The notes: generated by a model from the sequence alone, not told the origin. DNA of 64,000 nucleotides from HIMB114 sp052048155 (GCF_052048155.1 NZ_JBNAIK010000003.1:62001-126000); one strand, 5' to 3'; shown: positions 49,986 to 58,128, counted from the first letter of the stretch. Made by a program: numbers and translations.

Positions 49986-51002
49986 CTATTTATATTCTTC
50001 CTCTAATTTTTTAGACAATTCGGCTATATTTTCTGGTGGCCAATTTGGAATTTCAATACCTAAATATAAAGACATTCCAGATAAAACTTCTTTTATTTCA
50101 TTTAGAGATTTTCTTCCGAAATTAGGAGTTCTTAGCATTTCACCCTCGGTTTTTTGAACTAAATCTCCAATGTAAATAATGTTGTCGTTCTTTAAACAAT
50201 TCATAGATCTCACCGAAAGCTCTAACTCATCTACTCTTCTTAATAAATTTTTATTAAATTCTGGCTCAGATTTTGTCTGTTGAGCAACTACTTCTTTTGG
50301 TTCTTCAAAATTTATAAACATGCCAAGCTGATCTTGAAGTATTCTGGCTGCATAAGCTACACAATCTTCTGCTTCTACAGAGCCATTAGTTTCAACTTCC
50401 ATTGTAAGTTTATCATAATCAATTGATAAACCTTCTCTTGTTTCTGATACATTGTAAGAAACTCTTTTAACTGGACTGTATACTGAATCTACAGGTATTA
50501 GACCTAATGGAGAATCTTTTTCTCTATTTTTTTCAGCAGATACATAACCTTTTCCAGTGTTGACTGTTAATTCCATATAAATTTTTGTATTATCATCAAG
50601 GTTACATATAACTTGTTCTGGATTTAAAATTTCAATATCTGCACTTTCTTTTAAATCTTTAGCTTTAATTTCACCTGGTCCTTGAGCATCTAATACTAGT
50701 TTTTTTGGTCCTGGATTTTTTAGCTTTAATGATAAAGCCTTAATATTTAAAACAATATCTGTAACGTCTTCTCTAACACCGTTTATAGAAGAAAATTCAT
50801 GTACTACACCATCAATCTGAATCGCAGTTACTGCTGTTCCTTGAATAGAAGAAAGAAGAATTCTTCTAAGAGCATTTCCAAGTGTTAAGGCAAAGCCTTT
50901 CTCTAAAGGCTCAATAGTTATCTTTGCATAACTTTTATCATCATTAGTTTGAACATCTAATTTAGATGGCTTTACTAATTCTTTCCAATTTTTTTCTATC
51001 AA
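49986..51002 (-). CDS. rpoA: DNA-directed RNA polymerase alpha subunit
   Basis: Scaffold of RNA polymerase assembly. The N-terminal dimerisation domain (about 1-230) has EPLEKGFALTLGNALRRILL, and a linker leads to the C-terminal domain (about 250-338) with NCLKNDNIIYIGDLVQKTE and LRTPNFGRKSLNEIKE, which contacts UP elements and activators. Length 338 is normal. The start codon is TTG (51000-51002): it has a good Shine-Dalgarno site, and an in-frame TAA at 51015-51017 excludes any upstream ATG. Confidence 0.97.
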   Translation of the reverse strand: MIEKNWKELVKPSKLDVQTNDDKSYAKITIEPLEKGFALTLGNALRRILLSSIQGTAVTAIQIDGVVHEFSSINGVREDVTDIVLNIKALSLKLKNPGPKKLVLDAQGPGEIKAKDLKESADIEILNPEQVICNLDDNTKIYMELTVNTGKGYVSAEKNREKDSPLGLIPVDSVYSPVKRVSYNVSETREGLSIDYDKLTMEVETNGSVEAEDCVAYAARILQDQLGMFINFEEPKEVVAQQTKSEPEFNKNLLRRVDELELSVRSMNCLKNDNIIYIGDLVQKTEGEMLRTPNFGRKSLNEIKEVLSGMSLYLGIEIPNWPPENIAELSKKLEEEYK

Positions 51003-51008
51003 TTTGTT

Positions 51009-51014
51009 CTCCTT
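51009..51014 (-). promoter_or_regulatory. Ribosome binding site of rpoA
   Basis: AAGGAG on the minus strand lies 6 nt before the TTG start codon of rpoA. A strong site may offset the weak start codon and set the level of alpha subunit relative to the ribosomal proteins read from the same mRNA. Confidence 0.7.
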
Positions 51015-51025
51015 TTAATTTTTAA

Positions 51026-51433
51026 TTAAACTCTTCTTTTCTTGGGTGGTCTGCATCCATTATGTGGAATTGGACTCGTGTCTTTAATAGAGACAATTTT
51101 AAAACCTCTTGCTTGCAAAGCTCTTAAAGCAGTTTCTCTCCCTGATCCAGGACCTTTAACTTCAACGTCTAGAGTTTTTAAACCATATTCTGATGCTTTA
51201 GCAGCAGCATCATCAGCAGCTACTTGGGCAGCGTATGGGGTGGATTTTCTTGATCCTTTAAAACCTTTTGATCCTGCAGATGACCAAGATAAAACATTTC
51301 CACTTTTGTCTGTTATTGAAATAATAGTATTATTAAATGTAGCATTCACGAAAGCTTTACCTGACGTTACAACTTTTTTTTCTTTTTTCTTACCTTTGAA
51401 TTTGCTTTTCTTTTTAACTTCTTCTTTGCTCAT
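51026..51433 (-). CDS. rpsK: 30S ribosomal protein S11
   Basis: Platform protein of the small subunit. The core VNATFNNTIISITDKSGNVL and SAGSKGFKGSRKSTPYAAQ match the family, and the end PIPHNGCRPPKKRRV is typical. The N-terminal 22 residues are Lys-rich and longer than usual. It shares one base with rpsM and precedes rpoA by 23 nt. Confidence 0.97.
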   Translation of the reverse strand: MSKEEVKKKSKFKGKKKEKKVVTSGKAFVNATFNNTIISITDKSGNVLSWSSAGSKGFKGSRKSTPYAAQVAADDAAAKASEYGLKTLDVEVKGPGSGRETALRALQARGFKIVSIKDTSPIPHNGCRPPKKRRV

Positions 51434-51816
51434 TATTTTTTAGCCATTGTTAATTTTTTACCTGCGATTGCAATTGCTTTTCCTTTTCTTGTTCTTGCGT
51501 TAGATGATGTTCTTTGTCCTCTTACAGGAAGTTTTTTTCTATGCCTTGTACCTCTATAAGTACCCAGGTCTCTTAATCTTTTTATATTTAATGAAATCTC
51601 TCTTCTTAAATCACCTTCGACAGTAAATTTTTCGTCAATAAGTTCTCTAATTTTTAAAACTTCGTCATCAGTTAAACTATTTACTCGTTTTGATTTTTCA
51701 ATATTTAATTCTTTGCAAATCTTATCTGCATAATGATCACCAATCCCATAAATATACTGTAAAGCGATATGCACTTGTTTATTTAACGGTAGGTTTACAC
51801 CTGATATACGAGCCAT
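51433..51816 (-). CDS. rpsM: 30S ribosomal protein S13
   Basis: Head protein that contacts tRNA and L5. MARISGVNLPLNKQVHIALQ starts it, followed by YIYGIGDHYADKICKEL and the basic end GTRHRKKLPVRGQRTSSNAR. Length 127 is normal. It is preceded by the only sizeable gap in this part of the operon, which holds a promoter (51849-51876) instead of the rpmJ gene found here in many bacteria. Confidence 0.97.
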   Translation of the reverse strand: MARISGVNLPLNKQVHIALQYIYGIGDHYADKICKELNIEKSKRVNSLTDDEVLKIRELIDEKFTVEGDLRREISLNIKRLRDLGTYRGTRHRKKLPVRGQRTSSNARTRKGKAIAIAGKKLTMAKK

Positions 51817-51848
51817 AGTTTAGATTGCCTTATTTTTAAAATCGCTGG

Positions 51849-51876
51849 ATTATAGTAATCGAACTATTAAAGTCAA
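51849..51876 (-). promoter_or_regulatory. Near-consensus sigma-70 promoter before rpsM
   Basis: On the minus strand TTGACT (51871-51876, 5/6) and a perfect TATAAT (51849-51854) are 16 nt apart, in the 62-nt gap between adk and rpsM. Transcription would start near 51842, about 25 nt before the rpsM ATG. It can drive rpsM-rpsK-rpoA-rplQ-crcB separately from the upstream spc genes, like the alpha operon promoter of other bacteria. Confidence 0.75.
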
Positions 51877-51878
51877 CG

Positions 51879-52535
51879 TTATAAGTTACTGATAATAGAC
51901 TTTATTTCGCCTGTAACTTCATTAATTGCTTTCATAGCATCTACATCCTTCACGATTCCTTTTTTTCTGTAATAATCAAGTATAGGTAACGTTTGATCAT
52001 CATAAGTTTTTAAACGATTTGTCACAGTACTTTCATTATCATCAGATCTTTTAATTAATTCTCTAGAATCACATTTGTTATTTGAACAGTTATTTGGTTC
52101 TCCAGGTGGGTCGAAAAATTCATTAAATGGTTTTTTGCAAATTGAACATGAAACTCTGCCAGAAATTCTTTTCACAAGTACAGAATAATCTACTTTTAGA
52201 TTTATAATTGCTGATATTTTTTGATTATACTTGTCAAGCATATCATCTAGTGACTTTGCCTGTTCTAAGTTTCTAGGAAAACCGTCAAAAATTATATTAT
52301 TTTTTACACTCGGGTCTGAAATTTTTTTTTCTATTAAATTATTGATTATATCGTCTGAGACTAATTTTCCAGCATCCATGATTTCTTTCAATTGTTTTGA
52401 TAAATCTGAGCCACTTTTTAGTTCTGCTCTTAAAAGGTCTCCTGTTGATAGTTGAAACATTTTTTCACTCTCAACTAAAAAAGAAGATTGAGTTCCTTTG
52501 CCAGCGCCTGGTGGTCCAAATAATATTAAGTTCAT
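51879..52535 (-). CDS. adk: Adenylate kinase
   Basis: Converts ATP and AMP to two ADP. The P-loop is NLILFGPPGAGKGTQSSFLV near the N-terminus, with FQLSTGDLLRAELKSG and the FDGFPRNLEQAKSL AMP-site block. The LID (about 125-165) carries cysteines CSICKKPF and CSNNKCDSR, the zinc-binding form. Length 218 fits the long type. It follows secY by 3 nt, in the usual secY-adk-rpsM order. Confidence 0.96.
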   Translation of the reverse strand: MNLILFGPPGAGKGTQSSFLVESEKMFQLSTGDLLRAELKSGSDLSKQLKEIMDAGKLVSDDIINNLIEKKISDPSVKNNIIFDGFPRNLEQAKSLDDMLDKYNQKISAIINLKVDYSVLVKRISGRVSCSICKKPFNEFFDPPGEPNNCSNNKCDSRELIKRSDDNESTVTNRLKTYDDQTLPILDYYRKKGIVKDVDAMKAINEVTGEIKSIISNL

Positions 52536-52538
52536 ATT

Positions 52539-53855
52539 TTATCTATTAAATTTAGTTTTTTTAATTAATGATTCATATTGAACACTCATTAATCTTGTTT
52601 GTATTTGCGTGATTGTATCCATTCCAACTACAACAACGATTAATAATGATGTTCCACCTAAATAAAATGGCACAGGATAGTTTGCTATCAAAACTTCAGG
52701 TAATAAACATATAATTACCAAATAGGCAGACCCAATAACTGTTAATTTAGTTAAAAGATTTTCAATAAATAAAGCTGTACGCTCACCTGGTCTAATACCA
52801 GGAACAAATCCACCATATTTTTTTAAATTATCTGCTGTTTCAGTTGGATTAAAAACAATTGATGTATAAAAAAATGAAAAGAAAACTATACCAGCTGCAA
52901 AAAATATCATGTAAAGAGGTTTTCCTTGACCCAACATTGAAGTTATTGAGATTAAAATAGAATTTTCTGAAGATGATGAAAAATTAGAAAGAGTTATTGG
53001 TAATAATAATAATGCTGATGCAAAAATTGCAGGTATTACTCCAGCAGTATTTACTTTTAACGGTAAATATGAAGATTCACCACCGTACATTTTATTACCT
53101 TGCTGTCTTTTTGGATATTGAATCAAAACTCTTCTTTGAGCTCTTTCAACAAAAACAATAAAATAAATCGCTATTAATAAAAGCAATAAAATTAAAATTA
53201 TTATTCCACTAGATATTGCCCCAGTTCTTCCTAATTCAAAAGTAGAAGCAAGAGCACCAGGGATCTCTGCAACTATTCCAGAAAAGATTATTAACGAAAT
53301 TCCATTTCCTATACCTCTAGCCGTAATTTGTTCACCCAACCACATTAAAAATACTGTTCCAGTTAATAGTGTAACAGTAGTTACGAATCTAAAATAAAGT
53401 CCAGGGTCTTGTACAATGCCTTGAGAATTTTCTAAACTAATCGCAACTCCATAACCTTGTATTAAAGCTAAAATCACAGTTCCATATCTTGTATATTGAG
53501 TAATTTTTTGTCTTCCAACTTCACCTTGAGCCTTTAAATTTTTAAAGTACTCTGTTACTCCAGTAAGCAATTGAATTATAATTGATGCTGAAATATATGG
53601 CATAATACCAAGCGCAAATATTGCCATTCTTTGTACAGCACCACCCGCAAATACATTGAACATACCAAGAAGGCTTCTCTGATTACCGCCTACAATTTCT
53701 TTTAATGATGTTGGATCAATACCGGGTAAAGGAACATAAGTCCCAAACCGATAAATTATAAGAATTAATAAAGTATATAATATTCTCTTTTTTAAATCGT
53801 CAGCTTTTGAAAAGGCCCCTAAGCCACTTTCTGCATTTTGAGCAAAACCAGACAT
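52539..53855 (-). CDS. secY: Preprotein translocase subunit SecY
   Basis: Central pore of the Sec translocon. The 438-residue protein has ten membrane segments. Family blocks are RFGTYVPLPGIDPTSL near residue 42, the plug area FNVFAGGAVQRMAIFALGIM, YISASIIIQLL, GEQITARGIGNGISLIIFSG and YPKRQQGNKMYGG in the large cytoplasmic loop. It works with SecE, SecG and SecA, none of which is in the window. rplO ends 5 nt upstream. Confidence 0.97.
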   Translation of the reverse strand: MSGFAQNAESGLGAFSKADDLKKRILYTLLILIIYRFGTYVPLPGIDPTSLKEIVGGNQRSLLGMFNVFAGGAVQRMAIFALGIMPYISASIIIQLLTGVTEYFKNLKAQGEVGRQKITQYTRYGTVILALIQGYGVAISLENSQGIVQDPGLYFRFVTTVTLLTGTVFLMWLGEQITARGIGNGISLIIFSGIVAEIPGALASTFELGRTGAISSGIIILILLLLLIAIYFIVFVERAQRRVLIQYPKRQQGNKMYGGESSYLPLKVNTAGVIPAIFASALLLLPITLSNFSSSSENSILISITSMLGQGKPLYMIFFAAGIVFFSFFYTSIVFNPTETADNLKKYGGFVPGIRPGERTALFIENLLTKLTVIGSAYLVIICLLPEVLIANYPVPFYLGGTSLLIVVVVGMDTITQIQTRLMSVQYESLIKKTKFNR

Positions 53856-53860
53856 TTATA

Positions 53861-54313
53861 TTATTTGACTAATTCTATAGATCCGCCAGCTTTTTCAATT
53901 TTAGCTTGCGCGGATTTACTAAATTGATCAGCAAGAATACTTACTTTCACTTTTAAATCCCCTGTGCCCAGAACTTTTACTTTCAACTTTTTAGGAGCTT
54001 TTGAACTTAATAAAAATTTTCTTAAATCAATAGATTTTGATGAATCTAATTTTTTAGATTCTATTAATTTAGAAATTTTATCTAAATTTATAGCAATATT
54101 TTTTTCTTTTTTATAAAGAGAGTTAAAACCTCTTTTCGGTAATCTTCTGTACAAGGGCATTTGTCCACCCTCATAAGCTTTGATCGCAACTCCAGATCTT
54201 GATTTTTGACCTTTTACACCTCTTCCTGATGTTTTCCCTAGACCAGAGCCAATACCTCTTCCAACTCTTTTTTTAGCTTTATGAATTTTTTTGTTTAAAG
54301 TATTAAGTTGCAT
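53861..54313 (-). CDS. rplO: 50S ribosomal protein L15
   Basis: Late-assembly large-subunit protein. The Gly/Lys-rich N-terminus (KRVGRGIGSGLGKTSGRGVK) and GGQMPLYRRLPKRGFNSLYK identify it; the C-terminal globular part ends with AQAKIEKAGGSIELVK. Length 150 is normal. It lies only 3 nt after rpsE, where rpmD (L30) is usually found; that gene is absent. Confidence 0.96.
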   Translation of the reverse strand: MQLNTLNKKIHKAKKRVGRGIGSGLGKTSGRGVKGQKSRSGVAIKAYEGGQMPLYRRLPKRGFNSLYKKEKNIAINLDKISKLIESKKLDSSKSIDLRKFLLSSKAPKKLKVKVLGTGDLKVKVSILADQFSKSAQAKIEKAGGSIELVK

Positions 54314-54316
54314 TCT

Positions 54317-54814
54317 TTATCTCCTTGAAACTATTTCCTTAATTTTTTTACCTCTAATTAAAGATATTTCTTTAGGTGATTTTTGCTTAGTTAATGCATC
54401 AAAAGAAGCTCTAACTAAGTTGTAAGGATTAGAAGATCCAATAGATTTTCCAACCACATCTTGAATTCCTGACATCTCGCAAATTGCACGAACAGGACCA
54501 CCCGCAATGATTCCTGTACCAGCTGGTGCGCTTCTTAATAAAACTTTACCTGCGCCATTTCTTCCTCTTACATCGTGATGAAGTGTTCTTCCTTCTCTTA
54601 ACGCAACTTTTACTAAAGATTTTCTTGCAGCTTCAGAAGCTTTTTTTATTGCGTCCGGAACTTGTTTGGCTTTACCTTGGCCAAATCCTACCTGTCCTTT
54701 TTGATTTCCAGTTACCACAAGCGCTGCAAATCCAAATCTTCTTCCGCCTTTTACAACTTTTGTAATTCTATTAATTGCAACTAATTTTTCTTTAAATTCA
54801 CTTGTTTGACTCAT
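54317..54814 (-). CDS. rpsE: 30S ribosomal protein S5
   Basis: Small-subunit protein at the mRNA entry site, important for decoding accuracy. The double-stranded RNA-binding part has KLVAINRITKVVKGGRRFGF, with QKGQVGFGQGKAKQVPDAIK following; the C-terminal part has PAGTGIIAGGPVRAICEMSG and ADSIGSSNPYN-like VVGKSIGSSNPYNLVRASFD. Length 165 is normal. rplR ends 3 nt upstream. Confidence 0.97.
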   Translation of the reverse strand: MSQTSEFKEKLVAINRITKVVKGGRRFGFAALVVTGNQKGQVGFGQGKAKQVPDAIKKASEAARKSLVKVALREGRTLHHDVRGRNGAGKVLLRSAPAGTGIIAGGPVRAICEMSGIQDVVGKSIGSSNPYNLVRASFDALTKQKSPKEISLIRGKKIKEIVSRR

Positions 54815-54817
54815 ACT

Positions 54818-55159
54818 TTAAAATTTTAATCCTCCAGTTTTTGCACTTTCTGCCAGTTGTTTGACTCTACCATGGTACTTGTATTTACCTCTGTCAAAAT
54901 AAACTTCTTTACATCCTTTTTCCAAACACCTCTCAGCAATTAACTTTCCTACTATCTCAGAAAGATCCTTTTTAGGTTTTTTTTCAATATTTTTTTCTAC
55001 TGAAGAAGCGCTTGCTAGAGTTACTCTTTTATTATCATCTATAACTTGAGCGTAAATATTTTTTGCAGATCTAAAAACAGTAAGACGTGGCTTATCTTTG
55101 TTTACTTTTTTAATTTTAAATCTTACTCTATTTTTTCGTTTGTTACTTTTGCTTATCAT
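54818..55159 (-). CDS. rplR: 50S ribosomal protein L18
   Basis: Binds 5S rRNA in the central protuberance. The blocks KPRLTVFRSAKNIYAQVIDD, LASASSVEK and YFDRGKYKYHGRVKQLAESA are diagnostic. Length 113 is typical. It shares one base with rplF and leads into rpsE after 3 nt. Confidence 0.96.
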   Translation of the reverse strand: MISKSNKRKNRVRFKIKKVNKDKPRLTVFRSAKNIYAQVIDDNKRVTLASASSVEKNIEKKPKKDLSEIVGKLIAERCLEKGCKEVYFDRGKYKYHGRVKQLAESAKTGGLKF

Positions 55160-55695
55160 TATTTCTTTTTACCTTCTTTTTTCAAAATAAATTGCCCCTC
55201 TGAAGTTATTCCTTTTTGCTTATAAGGTTCTACAGGTTTATAAAATTTAATATCAGCAACAGTTTTTCCAACCAATTCTTTATCTACACCACTGATAATA
55301 ATCGTAGTTTGTTTATCAACTTTTAAGGAAATTCCCTCAGGTATATCGTACATAATGTCATGGCTAAATCCTAGTTGAAGCTGTAATTGTTTACCTTTTA
55401 AATTTGCTCTAAAACCTACGCCATTTAATTTTAAAGTCTCTTCATAACCTTTTCCAACTCCAATAACCGCGTTATTAATTAAACTTCTTTGCAAACCCCA
55501 AATAATTTTATTTTGTTTTTTTGGATCTTTTGGAGCAACAATGATTTTACCTTCTTCAAAAGTAATATTTAAAAACTCAATATTAATATCAAGAGACTTC
55601 TTACCTTTTGGGCCCTCTAAATTAATCTTATTACCATTGATTTGAACTTTTACATCACTTGGTACTGGTATATGTTTTTTTCCTATTTTAGACAT
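55159..55695 (-). CDS. rplF: 50S ribosomal protein L6
   Basis: Two-domain protein near the GTPase-associated centre. SKIGKKHIPVPSDVKVQING starts it, GPKGKKSLDI and IWGLQRSLINNAVIGVGKGY lie in domain 1, and the C-terminal signature YKQKGITSEGQFILKKEGKK follows VEPYK. Length 178 is normal. It follows rpsH after 4 nt. Confidence 0.97.
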   Translation of the reverse strand: MSKIGKKHIPVPSDVKVQINGNKINLEGPKGKKSLDINIEFLNITFEEGKIIVAPKDPKKQNKIIWGLQRSLINNAVIGVGKGYEETLKLNGVGFRANLKGKQLQLQLGFSHDIMYDIPEGISLKVDKQTTIIISGVDKELVGKTVADIKFYKPVEPYKQKGITSEGQFILKKEGKKK

Positions 55696-55699
55696 ATTA

Positions 55700-56101
55700 T
55701 TAAGAAATATTACAGATTATTTCTCCTCCAACTTTTTTTTCTCTAGCTTCATTGTCAGTTAAAATTCCATAAGATGTTGAAATAATTGCAACACCCAGAC
55801 CGTTTTGAACTCTGGGCAAACTATCAAATCTTGTATAAATTCTTCTTCCAGGTTTAGAGACTCTACTAATTTCATTAATTACTGGGTTACCATGAACATA
55901 TTTTAAATTAACCTTTAAATGATCATATGAAGTATCTTCATTCTTAACTGTTTCATAGCCTTCAATAAATCCTTCTCTTTCCATCGCATCCAAAACAAAT
56001 TTTTTAAATTTAGAAGATGGAACCATTACATGTGGATGGTTTCTCTGTTGTGCATTTCTAATTCTTGCAAACATATCTCCTACTGGATCGCTTATTGTCA
56101 T
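55700..56101 (-). CDS. rpsH: 30S ribosomal protein S8
   Basis: Core 16S rRNA-binding protein and, in some bacteria, repressor of its own spc operon. Blocks are TISDPVGDMFARIRNAQQRN, VMVPSSKFKKFVLDAMEREG, SKPGRRIYTRFDSLPRVQNG and the end EIICNIS with the LTDNEAREKKVGGE core. Length 133 is normal. rpsN ends 10 nt upstream. Confidence 0.97.
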   Translation of the reverse strand: MTISDPVGDMFARIRNAQQRNHPHVMVPSSKFKKFVLDAMEREGFIEGYETVKNEDTSYDHLKVNLKYVHGNPVINEISRVSKPGRRIYTRFDSLPRVQNGLGVAIISTSYGILTDNEAREKKVGGEIICNIS

Positions 56102-56111
56102 AATCTATCTC

Positions 56112-56417
56112 CTACCAACTTGATTTTGTCATGCCTGGAATTTTACCCATAGAAGCAAGTTCTCGAAGGGCTATTCTAGACATTTTAAGTTTACGGTAAT
56201 AACCATGTGGTCTACCTGTTATTTCACATCTATTTCTTATTCTATTTTTTGCAGAATTCTTTGGTAACTTTGCAAGCTTCAATGCTGCTTCAAATCTTTC
56301 ATTTAAATTTACTTTCTTATCCATAACTATTTTTTTTAGCTTCTTTCTCTTAGCTTCATATTTCTTTGCTAACTTTATTCTTTTTTTATTTTTTTCTACA
56401 GCTGATACTTTTGCCAT
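56112..56417 (-). CDS. rpsN: 30S ribosomal protein S14, zinc-free type
   Basis: Head protein of the small subunit. The 101-residue length, one cysteine and absence of CxxC pairs mark the zinc-independent form. NRCEITGRPHGYYRKLKMSR and the end GKIPGMTKSSW are diagnostic; the N-terminal half is very Lys-rich. It shares one base with rplE. Confidence 0.96.
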   Translation of the reverse strand: MAKVSAVEKNKKRIKLAKKYEAKRKKLKKIVMDKKVNLNERFEAALKLAKLPKNSAKNRIRNRCEITGRPHGYYRKLKMSRIALRELASMGKIPGMTKSSW

Positions 56418-56971
56418 TAGTTAGCTCCTTTCTTTACAAATGGAAAATTGAATTTATCTAATAATGCTTTTGATTGGTTTTTATCAGTTGTTGAGGTTAC
56501 TACTGTAATATCCATTCCTCGAACTTTGTCGACTTTGTCAAAATTTACTTCAGGGAAAATTACATGCTCTTTAACACCAAAGCTATAATTTGCATTATCA
56601 TCAAAACTTTTTGGGTTTAATCCTCTAAAATCTTTAATTCTTGGTAAAGCAATATTAATCAATCTATCGAGGAAAAAGTACATATTATTTTTTCTTAAAG
56701 TCACCTTTAATCCTAAGGGTATCTTTGCTCTTGTTTTAAAGTTAGAGATTGCTTTTTTTGATTTCGTTACAACAGGTTTTTGCCCTGCTATGTTAGCAAG
56801 GTCAGTTTCAATTGTTTTTAAAACTTTGTTATCATTTGCATCTAAACCAAGACCCATATTAATTACAATTTTTTCAAGTCTTGGAACTTGCATAACATTT
56901 TTTACTCCCAGGCTATCTTTTAATTGAGGAAGAATTTCTGATTTGTAGATAGATTTTAATCTTGGTTCCAT
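56417..56971 (-). CDS. rplE: 50S ribosomal protein L5
   Basis: Binds 5S rRNA and contacts S13 across the subunit interface. LGVKNVMQVPRLEKIVINMG opens the core, with TKSKKAISNFKTRAKIPLGL, LPRIKDFRGLNPKSFDDNAN and MDITVVTSTTD near the C-terminus. Length 184 is normal. rplX ends one base upstream of its ATG. Confidence 0.97.
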   Translation of the reverse strand: MEPRLKSIYKSEILPQLKDSLGVKNVMQVPRLEKIVINMGLGLDANDNKVLKTIETDLANIAGQKPVVTKSKKAISNFKTRAKIPLGLKVTLRKNNMYFFLDRLINIALPRIKDFRGLNPKSFDDNANYSFGVKEHVIFPEVNFDKVDKVRGMDITVVTSTTDKNQSKALLDKFNFPFVKKGAN

Positions 56972-56972
56972 T

Positions 56973-57329
56973 TTATTTTGCTACCTTTTTTTTCACTGCA
57001 GTTTTTTTTGTTTTTACTTCAGTTTTTTTAGTTTTTGCTTCAGTTTTTTTTGCTTTTGTTTCAGTTTTTATTGTGTCTTGTTTTTTTGATTTCTCTTGGC
57101 TTTTTTTACCATCAATAATTTTCAAATTTGATAAATGAACAGGTTTTTCAATACTAACTATTCCACCTTTTTGTTCTTTAGTTGGTTTTTGATGTTTTTT
57201 CTTCACATTTACCCCTTTTACAAGAGCGCTGTAATTTTTTGGAAACAGCTTAATTATTTCACCTGACTTACCTTTGTCAGCACCTGTAATTAATTGAACT
57301 GTTTGTCCTTTTTTAAGTTTTGTTTTCAT
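56973..57329 (-). CDS. rplX: 50S ribosomal protein L24 with lysine-rich repeat tail
   Basis: Assembly initiator protein of the large subunit. The KOW core is normal: LKKGQTVQLITGADKGKSGE, NVKKKHQKPTKEQKGGIV and EKPVHLSNLKIID end near residue 73. Residues 75-118 are an extra tail made largely of four seven-residue repeats (KTETKAK, KTEAKTK, KTEVKTK, KTAVKKK). Most L24 proteins are about 100-105 residues. rplN ends 2 nt upstream. Confidence 0.95.
   Translation of the reverse strand: MKTKLKKGQTVQLITGADKGKSGEIIKLFPKNYSALVKGVNVKKKHQKPTKEQKGGIVSIEKPVHLSNLKIIDGKKSQEKSKKQDTIKTETKAKKTEAKTKKTEVKTKKTAVKKKVAK
56985..57068 (-). repeat. Four 21-nt tandem repeats encoding the L24 tail
   Basis: Four in-frame units of 21 nt encode residues 88-115 of L24, differing by a few substitutions. 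The pattern suggests growth by slippage or unequal exchange, with selection only for a basic, flexible tail. Confidence 0.8.
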
Positions 57330-57331
57330 TT

Positions 57332-57700
57332 TTATAAAACCTCTGGTGCCAGAGATATAATTTTCATATGTTTTTTATCTCTAAGTTCTCTAGTTACAGG
57401 GCCAAATATTCTTGTCCCAATAGGCTCTCCATTTGCAGCTATTAATACAGCAGCATTTTTGTCAAATTTAATAGCCGAACCATCATTTCTTTGAATTTGT
57501 TTTTTTGTTCTTACGATCACGGCTTTGTGAACATCACCTTTTTTAACTTTACCTTTTGGCATAGCATCTTTGATACTAACCACTACGATGTCACCAATAC
57601 TAGCGTATCTTCTTTTAGAGCCACCAAGAACTTTGATGCATTCAATCCTTTTTGCACCAGTATTATCAGCAACTTCCATTTCTGTTTGAACTTGAATCAT
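57332..57700 (-). CDS. rplN: 50S ribosomal protein L14
   Basis: Interface protein that contacts 16S rRNA and L19. MIQVQTEMEVADNTGAKRIE, CIKVLGGSKRRYASIGDIVV and RTKKQIQRNDGSAIKFDKNA, then IGTRIFGPVTRELRDKKHMK, cover almost the whole 122 residues. It follows rpsQ after one base. Confidence 0.98.
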   Translation of the reverse strand: MIQVQTEMEVADNTGAKRIECIKVLGGSKRRYASIGDIVVVSIKDAMPKGKVKKGDVHKAVIVRTKKQIQRNDGSAIKFDKNAAVLIAANGEPIGTRIFGPVTRELRDKKHMKIISLAPEVL

Positions 57701-57701
57701 A

Positions 57702-57932
57702 TTAATTCTCCAAAACTCTCCATTTTTTTAATTTAGAAATTGGTTTGGACTCAATAATTTTAATTTCATCTCCAACTTTGAATTCACCTGTATCATAATG
57801 AGCATGATACTTTTTAGATCTTTTTAAAACTTTCTTTAATACTGGGTGTCTAAATTTTCTTTCTACCTGAATTACTACAGTATTTTGATTTTTAGCACTT
57901 ACAATTTTTCCTGTTAAAACTCTTTTTGGCAT
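57702..57932 (-). CDS. rpsQ: 30S ribosomal protein S17
   Basis: OB-fold primary 16S rRNA-binding protein. MPKRVLTGKIVSAKNQNTVV, ERKFRHPVLKKVLKRSKKYH and the KIIESKPISKLKKWRVLE end are typical; the 76-residue length is that of the core. It shares one base with rpmC. Confidence 0.96.
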   Translation of the reverse strand: MPKRVLTGKIVSAKNQNTVVIQVERKFRHPVLKKVLKRSKKYHAHYDTGEFKVGDEIKIIESKPISKLKKWRVLEN

Positions 57933-58126
57933 TAGTTATCTTTCTTCTTTTGGTTTAGAAAAGTTAAAATTTTTGCAATAGATCTTCTTACAGTTCTAAC
58001 TCTAGCAGTATTTTGAACTTGAGAATTAACTTTTTGAAATCTTAAATTGAATTGCTCTTTTTTAAAATTCGTCAACTCTTTTTGTAGTTGAGCTACTGTT
58101 AATTTTTTAATTTCTGAGGTTTTCAT
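57932..58126 (-). CDS. rpmC: 50S ribosomal protein L29
   Basis: Small helical hairpin at the exit tunnel. SEIKKLTVAQLQKELTNFKK and EQFNLRFQKVNSQVQNTARV are seen, with VRRSIAKILTFLNQKK at the end. Length 64 is typical. It starts 2 nt after rplP. Confidence 0.95.
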   Translation of the reverse strand: MKTSEIKKLTVAQLQKELTNFKKEQFNLRFQKVNSQVQNTARVRTVRRSIAKILTFLNQKKKDN

Positions 58127-58128
58127 TT

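Noticed and set aside
51042..51443. Long plus-strand open frame opposite rpsK
   Set aside because: It is the antisense shadow of the well-conserved S11 gene; its translation has no recognisable family and no start signal.
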